This document shows positions 1 through 11,759 of a stretch of 64,000 nucleotides of DNA, piece after piece. Both the position numbers and the translations under genes were made by a program. Numbering within the stretch: position 1 is the stretch's first letter; each line of letters opens with the position of its first letter. The notes below the pieces were generated by a model. The model saw nothing but the letters and a program-made list of their open reading frames with translations. It was not told the origin of the DNA and ran no database searches. The DNA is taken from NCBI GenBank assembly GCA_020543525.1, contig JAHYIO010000028.1:744001-808000 (forward strand), given 5' to 3'. This DNA comes from Coriolopsis trogii. Its lineage: Eukaryota; Basidiomycota; Agaricomycetes; Polyporales; Polyporaceae.

Positions 1-2015
1 CGCAAACCGTCATGCCCCCCGGGGGCACGACCCTGGGCAGGCCGATGCCGGACGTGGCGTGGATCCGGAGCGCCTCATTGATGACGGCGTCGAGGTAGGG
101 CAGGCGCTTGACGGACTCGTAGGACGCGACGGGGTCGTCCTCGGACGCGAGCGCGGCGTCGAGCTCTTGCTGCAGCTTGCGCTGCACGTGTGGGTTCTGG
201 GCGAGGTGGTAGGTGATCGCGCAGGAGGAGCTGTGGCAGGGGTGAGAGAGAACAGCGACGTTAGCGTCTGTACGGGAGGGTGCTATCGTTCGACGCGGCG
301 GGGGAACGGATATAGCCCATGTCAGAAATCTCACGAGCCCGCTCAGAAGGCGAGGGTCGCGCCGCAGAACAGTGCGGAGCTCGCGATGACGACTACTAGG
401 GAATCTAAAAGATTCGCGACTTACTTGGATGTCGTGTCAGAGCCAGCGATGAGCTGCGTGAGCGCCTCGGCCGTGAGCTCCTCCCTGCCCATCGGGTCCC
501 CATTGTCGTCCCTCCCCTCCTGGAGCTTCGCGAGCAGATCGACGCGCCCGGTATCAGGCGAGCTGAGCCGCTGCGCCACCGCCGCGACCGCGATCCCCGC
601 GAGGCGTTGCACGGCCTGGTTGCCCTTGCTGTACCACGGGATGCGCTTCGCGAGCGGGCGCCAGTGCGGGGGCAGGACGCCCATGGAAGCTGAGTACTCG
701 CCGCGGTCGTTCAGTACCTGGACGGCGGGGAAGTACTCGACCTGAACCGTTTTGGTGTCGCCGGTGCCGTAGGCGGCCATCGCAGCCTCATGGAAGACGG
801 CGACGGGTGCGGAGTCTTTGCAGGCAACGAGCATCCCAAAGGGCGCGCCGAACGCTAGGTCACCTGCAGTATCGTTTCCGATTTAGTGAGCGACAATACA
901 GGACAGCGCATGTGCAGGGAGATGGGAGACGCACCTATGATGTCGAACGCGAGATAATTGTACCATGGCAGACAATCGAACCACACGCGTCCGTCGCGCC
1001 CGCGCCACCCGCCCTCGCCCTCATTCCCCGACAAACCTTTCGCGCCGCCATCGCAGAGCTTGTCCCACTGCTTGAAGAGCTGGGCGAGGTGCGTGCGGAC
1101 GTGCGGCTCGAACTCGAGCACGCTCTTCTGCGAGAAGATGTGGGACACGATCTTGCGCTTGCGCGCGTGCTGGGCACGCGAGCGGGTGTTGAAGAGCCCA
1201 CGCTGGATGGAGACGAAGGCGTCGTAGAAGTCGGACTTGAGCGTGCCGGTGCCGTGTCCGTAGACGAGCTGGAGCGCGTCCGGGTCGGCGATGGAGAGGT
1301 GGTTGGGAGCGATGCGCACGAATTTGCCTGAGAAGCAAGTAGGTTAGCCTTTCGTCACCTGGCAGTTCTGTCCGAGTTACTCCTGCCGCCTGAGAAGCTT
1401 AGGCTATCACTAGCGCGATCACTTCGTAAACACCCTCCTTCACATGACCGCCTACCTCCGTGGAGGTAGAGGATTACACCATCCTTCCATTGTCTTTGTC
1501 GAGGACTCGTATGACCGCATTAAGGGAATAAGCATGCAATGGGCCAACATGATGATGGACCATTTCACGCATATTCCTTCCTGACGAATGGCAGGGCTTC
1601 GTGCGCGAACACGCAAGCCGGGAGAACGCCTGACGCCCCATGGATGATTTGCGCCCAGGAAATGTCGCAGATGATGCAGACACGTCGCGGAGGCGATCAG
1701 TGGTGCCTTACACGCGAGCATAGCTGCATATTCAGTACAGGATCACGGGACCGATCGCACGGGCGGAGCATGGAGTACTGAGCAGTACTGACCGTACTTC
1801 TGGTGCAGCTCATGGACGCGCTCTGAGCGGTGACCGTGGGCGGCAACCCATCCTAGCCAGATATCGGACAGCCTCGCGAGTAGAGGCCCAGGGTAGGGTC
1901 TTATAGCATGGGGATCGAGGAGGTAGGGCACGAAATGGAAGAGAAAGACAGCAGAGAGGGCGAGGACAGCCCAGGAGAGTGGGCCATAGGCGGACAACTG
2001 GTCCAAGAGGAACAT
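1..2015 (-). CDS. Cytochrome P450, CYP53 (benzoate 4-hydroxylase) family, 3' part cut by window edge
   Basis: Haem monooxygenase of the ER membrane. CYP53 enzymes para-hydroxylate benzoate and related aromatics. Exons read as 2015-1793, 1327-935, 863-425 and about 235 to beyond position 1. The N-terminus has a hydrophobic anchor followed by the proline-rich hinge RPYPGP. The segment [20 protein letters not shown] is characteristic of CYP53. The I-helix motif AGSDTTS lies near residues 345-351, and the K-helix glutamate-arginine (NEALRIH) follows in the last exon. The haem-binding cysteine lies outside the window. ATG at 2015 was chosen because it directly precedes the anchor; an in-frame ATG at 2102 would add 29 residues. 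Intron 1 is 465 nt, far longer than other introns here. CYP53 assignment rests on remembered family motifs, but P450 identity is certain. Confidence 0.9.
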
Positions 2016-3893
2016 CGTGGTCGGCGTAAGAGGTAGAGTGTCGGCCAAGACGGGCACGGGGTGCTGCGAGAGGGTTATGTAGTTCGAGGTGTTGACGCCC
2101 AAATAGGCCTTGAAGAGAAGGGGGGACCGGGCTTCTCTTGCGCCTTCTCTTGTGTTCCCACCACGGATGGTAGTATCGCCCAGTTAGGAGACGGCGTACA
2201 CAGGCTGCCCCGGACCTGGCCTGCTGGTGAGCGCGATGAGGTCAAAAAGCAGGCGGGACACAGGGATCACCCACCTGCCTCGCCTACGTCCGATGCAGAC
2301 CCTTGTTGGACAGGAGGGGGCGCTCACCTGGAAAAGACTAGCGCAGAATGTCGCGACTGTCCACGCCTGCGGATACAAAACGGATACACGCACGAATCGC
2401 GTACTATGCTGTCAGACGTCTTACCCTGCAGGGGGGTCCTGCCAGCCTGCTGACTCGTATATTCAGATTCCTGGGCACGTAGTAGAGAGTCGGTTGGCGA
2501 CGTCACCGGCCCGGAGCTATGCCGTAGGCTTTGCATCGTTTCTCAATCCGTCCCGAGGATGCGCTCAGACTTCCCAATCTCGAGCAGGGCTGGAACTACT
2601 TACATGCAAGACGGATTGAACTGAGTACGCCGGCGCTTGCCGAAACACCCAAATCACCTGAAAAGGGCGACGTAGCCCGTGACTAAGCCTCGGCACGGGG
2701 AGACTCCTGGTCGGATTCGCATCTTCTTTCAATGACTTTCATGAGCTCAATCTGGCACGGAATGGCTGAAATGTGCCCTCAGATTGCGACTATGTATAGT
2801 ACTCAGTCGCCTCGTATCACGCGTGAGTCACGCTCCTCACCCTGATGTAATGCAACTTGAAACTTCCCTGATACTAAGCTCCACCACCAGCAGGCGTCGA
2901 GCAGTACTGCTGCTTCTTAGAAACATCTGAGGTTCACATCCCTCCGCTTGGTCCTCGGTTTAGGCTCCGGAACAATGTAAGGCAATACAGTAGTAGGCTG
3001 GTACAATCCGACTGCAAGCCGCTTGCAATCTATAAACCAGTATACTACGCTCGGTCATGATCTCGACCTTCTTCAGCTACGCGCTCAGCTACAATAACTT
3101 GCAAGACGTCGGCGATTCTTATCGCCGCCATGGTCGACGCTGGCTGCGTGCGGAAGCTGTGCACTGATATCTATAATAGTGAGTGCCACGTCTACTGTTC
3201 TTGGAAAGTAAAAGTCGGCTCACTCACATAGTATGGCGTGACAGTCAACAGCATACCCACGAGCTCCCAACATTCCATCACTCATCCGGGTCAGTTAGAA
3301 ACATGCGGAGTTGGAAGTATGTAGGGTATTGCTGGTTCGTCGGCCTGTAGGCACCTTTCCCCAATCCGCCGCTCGCATGAACTCGCCCAGACCCGTGCCT
3401 GCATCGCATTCGTCACTGTGGCCGCGCAAGGCATAGGAAAGTCCACCTCGCTGCAGCTGACGGACGACAGCCTAGACTCTTCGCTCACCCCTCTATCGGT
3501 CAAACGAAATCAACCCGCCGCTGTTACAAAGGCTATCCTGGTTCAGCGTGCATTGGTCGTCCCCGGGGAAATATCCTTCATCGCGGTAAGTCACTCTCTG
3601 TCAAGACTTCTCTTTTGCTCGTTGGCGTCACTCTGAGGCTCCTTCGCAAACACCCAAGACCGATATATTAGCGTGGACGGTCATTGGGGTTGCGTTGGTC
3701 CCTAGCACAGACAGTGGGACCAACGAGCGTAGTATTCACACGAAGGCGGATGCCGCAGATCCCCAATGCAGTGCACTGGACCGGCCATACCCGAAGCGCT
3801 TGATCAACGAGATCCGTTGGGTTCGTACATAGAGCGACGACGGGCTTAGCTCCGCACCGTCAGGTTCGAAGCCAAACCTACATTGATTGTCTC
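2016..3893. other. Intergenic region, no gene recognised
   Basis: Only short unsupported ORFs are present. It holds the upstream region of the P450 (minus strand) and of the F-box gene (plus strand). No repeat, RNA gene or recognisable protein fragment was seen. Confidence 0.5.
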
Positions 3894-5790
3894 ATGCCGT
3901 CAAAGCACATTCTCGCCCTTCCGCCAGCCATTCTAAAACGGATATGCTCCCATTGCACGGAGCTCGACGCCTTGGCCAATCTGGCTCCGACCTGTCGACT
4001 TCTCTATGAATGCGCCCTTCCCTACTTATGGCACACCTTGCCTTATCTCGCCACGTTGGTTCATCTCCTTCCGCAAGATGCCTGGACAGCACGGCGGGTC
4101 GATCTTTACGTGCTCTCAGACTTCAAGCAACACGACGAATATTGGAGAGCTGAGCACGGGCGGATGGTTGTGAGTGTTTGTGGTCGCTGATGATGCATCG
4201 CGAGCGCTGACTCATTGAATGCTATAGACTTTCACTCGCGAGCTCATACCAGCAGATTTGACTCGGTTCAATCTGCATACACCCTTTGTCAGAAAGCTTA
4301 CTGAAGACCGCAAGAACACCAAAACCATCCTAATGCCGAGCGCGTGGCGTATCTTCGAACGGGTTCTCATCCCGGGCTGTCTGCCTCACCTTCACTCCAT
4401 CTGGCTCACTAAAGCGAGTAAATTTCTGCCTGAACCGCTGCACGTGTTTGTCGTCGCACAAAATCTGCAGGAATTCAGATTATACGTTACCGGCACCTTC
4501 TTCGACTTGGTTGCCTCTCAGGATGAATATTCATTGGGCGATACAGCTGTCATCCAGGCACATGACGACCGCATGGGAGACTTTCTCAAGGCAATCGCTG
4601 GCTCGGAAGTCGGGAAAATGCGCTCCTTTTTCTGGTCCGTTCAGCACCCTCCTGCGTCACATAAGGAGCTACTTGCCGACGCTGTTGTGAAGATGCCTCG
4701 TTTACGCAAATACGGGGTACCACATCATCCCTTCATATGCTCACGAGCCCTTACCGAGCTCTCCTCGTTCTCCGAGCTCTTGTCCCTTGAGCTCTCCCTG
4801 ACTTCTGAAGATTATACCCACGGAATATCCTTCAAGCTTACCCAGGCGGTCTTTCCCGCGCTCAAATCCCTCACTATCACCTCTGACTCGCTCTCATTGT
4901 TCATTCAATTTATCGCCCTCGTACACTCTCCTTCCCTTCTCAACATCAAGCTCTCCTCCTGGTTCGTGGCTCCGGCAGACGACATCAAAGGCCTTGCCGC
5001 CGTCCTCGCCACCCACCCATCCCGCTCGACTGTGCGCAAACTGTACATGAACTTCAAGATCCTGGTCGAAATGTACGACGACGAAACCGAAGACAGGCTG
5101 CTCCCCCTCTCCCGTGATCACATCTCTCCCCTGTTCGCCCTACGCGCGCTCGAGGACGTCACCATCGTCGGCGACGTCTACGTCTCACTTGATAACGCCG
5201 GGTTGGCCGAGATGGCTCGCGCATGGCCCTCCTTGCGCAGAGCTAGGCTCGTCCCTCCTCCTTATGGGTACCGATCGGACAGCTACCTGCCCATCGCGGC
5301 CTCTGTCGGAGGCCTCACCGTGTTCGCAGAACACTGTCCGGGGCTCGAGGTGCTCTACCTCGTGCTCGCCGATATCGACTCGGACGAGCTCCGACGCCTG
5401 CTCGCTCCGACCCGTCAGCGTCCGAGTCCGAATTGGTGGCAGAGTCTCTCGGCCCAGGATAGAGCCACCGCCGCGGCTTCTGAGCATGGGCCCGGGCCCG
5501 CCGACCACCTGAGGCCCTGTCACCCACTCAGGCGGCTCGGAGTCGGGTGTTCGATCGTGAAGGCGGAGGACGCGACGCGAGTCGCTGCGCTGCTCTCGCT
5601 GCACTTTCCACTCCTGAGGGACGTCGAGCATTCATACCGTGCTGCGACTGACCAGTGGAGCCTGGGTGTGACGGACCTCCTGCAGCCGATGGCGAAGATA
5701 CGAGAACAGGAGCGGACGTGGGCGATGACTCATGGGGCGTCTCGCTTTGTTCCGGAGTCGGACGGGATCCCTCGAAATACGGTGTCGTGA
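3894..5790 (+). CDS. F-box-like protein with leucine-rich C-terminal region
   Basis: Two exons, 3894-4169 and 4228-5790, joined in phase by a 58 nt intron (GTGAGT...TATAG), giving 612 residues. The N-terminal 50 residues have F-box character: a short LPPAILKRICSHC helix, then LANLAPTCRLLYECALPYLW, where the C-R-x-L and pre-W leucine pattern fits basidiomycete F-box proteins. The rest has recurrent Leu-rich segments (LHSIWL, LKSLTI, LLNIKL, LRALEDVTI) without strict LRR periodicity. Such proteins usually act as substrate receptors of SCF ubiquitin ligases; the substrate cannot be inferred. Agaricomycetes carry large, rapidly evolving families of this kind. Confidence 0.75.
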
Positions 5791-6170
5791 GGCATGGTAC
5801 GTTAGCGGTTCAACGACTGTACAATCAACAGCAAGCGGAGATGTTAGTAACTGGGGTTTGGTTGCAAATCGAGCTTATTACCCGTCTCACGCACTCAGGG
5901 CCTCTGCATGACATCTCCGAGTCCTCGGTCTTCGCAGCACAATGTCTGCACTAGGTGGGTCACGATGCTATCGCAACGACGGGTTAACACCCATACACAT
6001 TGGCGAACTATTGATAGGCCCGAACTCATCGCCATGTCTCGTTATATGTATGCAACTGATCCTCTCGCAAATAAACAATATTCCACCGTCTTCGCTTGGC
6101 TCTGAAAGGACTGTATCTCCATACGTCTGGATGGTGATCAAGTGAGCCAAAATGGATCGGTATATTCAAT
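5791..6170. other. Intergenic region between F-box gene and tRNA-Gly
   Basis: Contains the 3' end region of the F-box gene and the downstream flank of tRNA-Gly. Nothing else recognised. Confidence 0.5.
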
Positions 6171-6241
6171 TGCATTAAGGGGGAATCGAACCCCCGGCGG
6201 GTCGATGGCAACGACCCAGGTTACCACTACCCCATTAATGC
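6171..6241 (-). tRNA. tRNA-Gly (anticodon GCC), intronless
   Basis: On the minus strand a 7 bp acceptor stem (GCATTAA with TTAATGC) closes a complete cloverleaf: anticodon stem GGTCG/CGACC with loop TTGCCAT, so anticodon GCC, and a T-arm with GGTTCGATTCC. The discriminator base is A at 6171. Length is 71 nt, normal for tRNA-Gly. It diverges from the CCDC6-like gene, whose start codon is 96 bp from its 5' end. Confidence 0.96.
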
Positions 6242-6336
6242 TTGCGTGTGTGTTAATTGTATATGTTACAACGATGCTGGCAGCATGGTCGAGTGTGACG
6301 TCGGGTGAAAGGGAATGTGCCTGTACCGGGTCCGCC

Positions 6337-7795
6337 ATGTCTGTCTCTCCTCCCATCCGGCGACTGTCGACGAGTTCGAGCAGCAGAGAAGACCTCATTT
6401 ACCAGTATGAGGCAGAAGAAGAACGTATCATCAATATACTTTCCAGAAAACTCGAGAGGGTCAGTTCATGTCCACGTTGAGGCGTTTGTAACTCCATATT
6501 GACCGGGTCTTCTGCTGCACAGTTGCGAGAAGAGAAGATAGAACTCGAAAATGTCCTCGAGGCAGAGTCGGAATCCCATGTAAACCGTCTGTCGCGTGAG
6601 CTATCTGCTTTGCGATTAGCCCAGCATCAACAGCAGCAGCAAGCGGGGCCGTCACATCTCAACGGGAGTGGTAGCGCGTCGCCTCAGGACACAAGAGCGA
6701 GTGTTCCACAGCTCGTGCACCTACTCAATAGGGGTACTGCGGACCCAACTTCGGATATGATTTTGGACGCGCTGAGGAGGGAGAACGAAGCATTGAGAAG
6801 TCGCCTGGTGGAGACTGAGCAGGATTTTATCCGGATTTCGCGGCTGAACGAAGTCTACAGGGAAGAGTTGATACAGCACCGTCGGAGAGTAAGTCCTCGC
6901 TCATGCCGAAAGCGCTTTTTGCCTGATCTGTTTACAGCTTGGATTGCCGGTGGACAATCTGATAGGCTTGCAGCAGGCAGACCCGCTCTCTCAGCCTCTG
7001 CACCGGCGCGCGAGTTCCATGTCGAGCTCGCCGTCTAGTTCTGTCCACATTCCTGCTAATTCTTCGCATCCAATCAGACATGCAACTGCTGTCCCCATCC
7101 CGCGACCACCTTCCCAGATCCGTCGCCCAAGCAATACTATCTCTTCCGAGTCCACAACGCCCCTCTCGCATTCTCCTTCGTCCACCAGCACTTCCCCCTT
7201 CCCATTCTCCCCTGTTATCTCATCGCCGTTTCCTGCAAGTTATGCCAGTGCGGCGACCAACCTCACAACGCCACCATCCAACGGCTCTGTAGCAATGAGT
7301 CCACCGGTGTTCGCACCCGGCGGCGCAAACATACTATCGTACCCGTCAGTCCCTCCTCCTTCGCTCTCGTCCTCGTTCGGCTCTCCCTCCACCTCCCTGT
7401 TCCAAACCGCCTCCCATCCCATCCCTTTCGCCCCTCGGGAGCACGACGGGACGCCCTCTCCGATCGAGTCATTCCACAGCCGCCAGAACTCGCACCACCG
7501 GCGCGGGAGCTTCGAGCGGCGCGTCGCGGAGACCGGGAGTCTGCGGAGCCTGAGCAGAGGCCCGCAGAGCCTGAGCCGCCGCGCGAGCGTGGAACGCGGC
7601 GCGCGGATCGCGGAGACGGGCGTGCTCGTGCCGCGGACCCGGTCGGACAGCTTCGGGCTTCCGGAGACCAACGAAGACGCCGACCATGAGGGACCGCAAT
7701 CACCTGCGGCGATCGGGGGCGGCCATGCAGGCAGGCGAGAAGGCGGATTGGAAGCACGCGACACGCCGCAGCCGCCCACGGCTTCCAATTTGTGA
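6337..7795 (+). CDS. CCDC6-like coiled-coil protein with Ser/Pro-rich tail
   Basis: Three exons, 6337-6459, 6523-6888 and 6938-7795, give 448 residues. The N-terminal third is a coiled coil: YEAEEERIINILSRKLE, then LREEKIELENVLEAESESHV. This closely follows the repeats of human CCDC6 (DUF2046), where tandem acidic EEE(F/L)xxNxLxRK and LRxEKxxLExxLExE units occur. A second coiled stretch near residues 120-165 ends in the RRR|LGLPVDNL junction. The remaining 280 residues are Ser/Pro-rich and probably disordered, with potential phosphorylation sites. Animal CCDC6 is linked to DNA-damage checkpoint control; the fungal role is unknown. ATG 6337 is favoured because upstream in-frame codons run into the tRNA-Gly gene. 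Confidence 0.85.
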
Positions 7796-10700
7796 CCGTC
7801 ATTGCCATGCGACACGGGCCCGTCCAGGCGGCTTGCATGCGCGGAATGGCAGAGAGCCGTCGAGCGGTTGTTTGCATCGAGGCTCAATGGCTGTTACCTA
7901 TGACAAGGTTCGAGGTGTGCTCGTGTATGATAACTGACGACGTGGCTCGGACATCCTTGTATGATAGGAATCAACGTACTTTCCTTTGCAATAAACCGTA
8001 ATGTTTCGCATGCACCACCGCCTTGCACCGGGACTAACTCTGTGGCACATCAAACCCCAATACTCCCATGATAGAAGCGGAGAGGGCTCTTGCAGGAACG
8101 CTAACCTTGCATTATAGAGTCACGCCTACAGGACCCTCGAATCTGATGCAGTGAGTGTAATCTTGTATGTCGATGTCATTCGAGCTGACTGAAACCGCTA
8201 GGATGCAATGGTTTCGAGCACTGCCTAAAGCTGTCCAACATTCAAACAGCGTGTATAACCCAACTACCATGATATGTGGCAAGCTATCCACCGCGACCAC
8301 GGCAGCAGTGCCCCTTCTGATCACGTCGCAGGTCGCTGTAGTTGTTTGTGTGCACCAGGACCATCATCCATCTTCGTGCTCTGATATCTCGAAGGAACAG
8401 GGCGCACCGCCATGACATGTACGACCCCGGAAGCTCGCCACGATGGGTGGAACATCCGTCCATTGCGGACCACCCATCATTGGGGGGCCCGCAGAGAACA
8501 TCACACGCGCTTTGTCGCAGGGACGCCGTCAGACTGCCCCGAGGCTTCTCCCCCTTCTACTCGCGTCTTCCCTCCGTCCTCCATCGCGCACGGGAGGGCA
8601 CAGCCCCGGACCCGGCCCACGTCCGACATCGAGAGTTCAATCCCGACGTGGAGCACGGACTCTCCGCACTCGCGACCGGCCGGGCCGTCCGCGCACGCTT
8701 CGAGGCTCGCAGCAGAGGCGCGGGCTCCACGCTACAGATGGCAGAGTCTCGCGTTCTCGCCGCCGTGAGGGTGGAGGACGTGCTGCGCCTCGGGGAACGT
8801 TCAGCAGGGAAGCGTGAAGAAGCCGGGGCTGGGAACATGCTTGGCGCGAATCAAGCCCACACCTATGCCCATGACGCGGGACCTGTCGAGTGCTTCCAGA
8901 CGCTGCAGGAGAGTGCGCCCGAGTCCGAGGTCCGGTGGGTATGCCCCTCTGTACGCGTTCGGACAGGGTTCTATACTGCGGGCCAGCCCCATATGCTGTC
9001 AGGCAGTGAGCCCTTCTAAAGGTCTTCACGGGTGCGACAGCTTGTAACCAGGAAGCCCGCGTCCTCTCCGCCGGTCAACCGAAGTCATGGAGATCGGGGT
9101 TGTGTGCGTGATAGGTGGGTGGGCAAGCAGGGGCGTGGTGGCGGCGAACGCGGGTCAATACGCAGCTGCGGTTGACGGCTCACGGCCCCACGGCCCACGG
9201 TGGCGCGGGCGTGGGCGCGGGTGTTCCCTCGCGTGGACGCCGTGCTGCAGCCTGTGGCTGTTGGCGCGACCCTCACAGTGAGGTGTTGACGGTCACGAGG
9301 ACTTGGATGCGTATCTGGAGTACAGTCTGCAGCTGGGGTTCCGAGGACGCCGTCGTCGGTGGGTGGAGGAAGTCGAACGGGTTTCCCTGTCTGTTTGCTC
9401 GCTGGATGATCTGCGGCTCCCATGTCACTGAACGAACGGACGGTGCGCGTGTGCGGCCATGGGTCTGTGGGTGCAGCGTGGGGTGGCCGTGGATGGACTT
9501 GATCATTGGAGCAGGATTAGAGTACTAGCAGTCGGTATATGCGTATGGGGGAATCCGTCGTCCGCATAGACATCAGGGCCGCGATGAGCCATGATCCATG
9601 TCCACCGTCCAAGCTCAAGGGAAAGGCAAACTTTGTTGTGCGTGCGTGCGTCCATCTCCGGTCGCCGACGTCGACGGAAGAAGGTTCAGAGAAGCCAAGG
9701 GTGGGGAAGCCGAGGAGGGGAGTCACCGGATCCGTTCAGTGCTTCGTCTCTGCTATGGAAGAAGAAGGGGCTGCAGTCGCGAACATGCAAGAAGCCGCGC
9801 GAACTGTGCTGGGTACGTGATGCGTGCTATCTGGACCTCGACGCTTGCGATCTCGCCCGTGCTGGGTACGTCGCTCGCGATCTCGAGACCGTGAAGCGCA
9901 CTCTCGTCGAGGAGGTCTGAAGACAGCTTCGTTCAGACGGTGACACCGACTCGGGCTGGCAAAGGAGCATGTCATCAGGTTATTTCTAGGGAAAGACGTA
10001 CGATGAGGACGGTAAGTCGTGTGCACGACTGTCGACTGCGGGCGAGACCTCGCATTGAAAGTTTGGGACGGTCGGCCGACGGCTGGCGACGAGGTTTAAG
10101 CTCTGTCCTTGCACTGTCCAGGCCATTGATGGCCCTGCAGCGGGACACATGTGCGGGCGAATTCGGACTTCAGATGACGGCACACGGTGGAATTGGCATG
10201 CGGATCTGCAGCCGACGCGAAGAAAAAAAGAGCAGATGCGATTTTGGCGTTGTATGAGCCGTTCTTGCGCGCCGACACGCCGTCGGGCATCGGGCTAACG
10301 CAAGGTCGGCCGCGTGCTGGAGGGAGCGATCGCGCGAGGCATGGAGCGCGGGAATGATGATGATGGTTCATCTCGACATTCAAGTCCTCTCGCTTACCGC
10401 GGGTGGCCATGGGCGGCACGAGTCCGACTGTTGCAACATGTGGCCGGTAAGGACGCGCGTGGGCGGTGCGAGGGCTGGGTGCGAATGGGGAAAAGCTGGG
10501 AAAAGGGTCCGGGGTCGCGATACGGTCATAGGCTTGCGAACCGAGGGCTTCTCGCAGCATCCGATGGGAGATTTGGGCGAGGAGGCGTGGGCTGGTCCGC
10601 CGCTGTGATCATGGGTCGTACAGTGGGCGATAAGTATGAGGCTCGGGAGCTGGGGTCGACGGATCGAGGCTGTCGGGAGCTGGGGTGCGATAGGGCGTTG

Positions 10701-10884
10701 GCGAGGACAGGGTAGAGTGGATGGCCAGGAGAGCGCGCGTCTGGGTGGCACAGCTCAAGCGATGGAAGGAGAGGCAAACGCTGGGCAAACGCTGTGAGGG
10801 CTATTTCCAGCTCGAGAGGCGACTGTCGCTCGCGTCCTCCTCCCATCTTCCCTATCCCGCGTGGCCGAGGCGTGCGTCCCAGCG
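7796..10884. other. 3.1 kb gene-poor, GC-rich region
   Basis: No conserved protein or RNA was recognised. The frame at 8412-8768 (plus strand) encodes a Ser/Pro-rich peptide with mostly G or C at third positions and could be a real but unrecognisable exon. All other ORFs look like chance open frames in GC-rich DNA. The right end is the promoter of the gene at 11054. Confidence 0.4.
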
Positions 10885-10891
10885 TATATAA
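10885..10891 (+). promoter_or_regulatory. TATA box of the 11054 gene
   Basis: A perfect TATATAA lies 163 bp before the ATG at 11054 and is followed by a long CT-rich leader, as in strongly expressed fungal genes. Confidence 0.7.
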
Positions 10892-11053
10892 CCCCTCGAC
10901 GCCCTCGCCTCGCCGCCCCCTTCCAAGCCCCAGCCGCACCGCCCGGTCCTCCTCTCGTCGCGCGCCGATCGCGAGCCACACGCCAGCCGATAGTCTCTGC
11001 CCAGCTACTCCTAGAGCCCCTTTGGATCGCCCCTCGCGCCACACTCTCCTATA

Positions 11054-11759
11054 ATGACTGCCGTCGCCTCTTGTTCCGCGTCGTCTTTGTGCACAATGCC
11101 CACACCCATCGCGTCCCAAGCGTCCCAGTCTCTCTCTGCCCCCTCAGCAGACGAAAAACACACGTTCGCGCTCGCGCAGATCAAAGGCGACGTCTGTCTC
11201 GTCCAAGGTCAGTCCCCTTCGTTCCACCGAGTCGATGACGCACCCGGCTCATTCTATCAACTCCGTCCCTCACGACCGTGACCGCGCTGCACGACCCCCT
11301 TCAAACCCGGACCGAAACACAAACTCGATTCTTGATCAAACACGGGATACCGCAGTGCCCCACAGCCACTCGTTCGCCTTCGCGCAGGGTGGGATGGCGT
11401 CCGCGCTCATGGCCGCAGACGTGCACGTCTTCCGCCACGAGTTCATCACCCTCTTCCGCTACTCGCACCGCGCGACCGTCCACCCCGCGGACATGCACAT
11501 CCTCGAGCCCATCGACGACGCCCTCACGCTCTACGAGGAGGACAAGGGCACCGTCTTCCTCGCCCGCGACGTCATGGCCCGCCTCCAAGAGCACGCGATG
11601 GCCGCGCGCAGGACCGCGGCCATGTCCGTGTCCGTGTCCATGGCGGCGCAGCGGCGCTACCACCAGCACCATTTGCAGCACCACCAGCACTTTCACCAGC
11701 ACGCGCGGCATGGGCACTCGCTGTCGTTGCCGGTCTCCTCGGCGCACGTGAGCTCATAG
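11054..11759 (+). CDS. Small unknown protein with His-rich C-terminus
   Basis: Not recognised. Likely two exons, 11054-11207 and 11356-11759, joined by a 148 nt GTCAGT...CCGCAG intron that keeps the frame and gives 185 residues. A globular-looking middle (HVFRHEFITLFRYSHRATVH, then DALTLYEEDKGTVFLARDVM) is followed by an Ala/Arg helix. The tail is dominated by His and Gln (QHHLQHHQHFHQH). No signal peptide or membrane segment. Third positions are strongly GC-biased and a consensus TATA box lies upstream, which argues for a real, well-expressed gene. The acceptor is the only one found that preserves the frame, but the intron is longer than usual, so the exon junction is less certain than for conserved genes. 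A His-rich tail suggests metal binding, which is inference only. Confidence 0.6.

Noticed and set aside
10526..11119. 197-codon minus-strand frame
   Set aside because: It runs through the TATA box and leader of the plus-strand gene at 11054 and shows no known motif.
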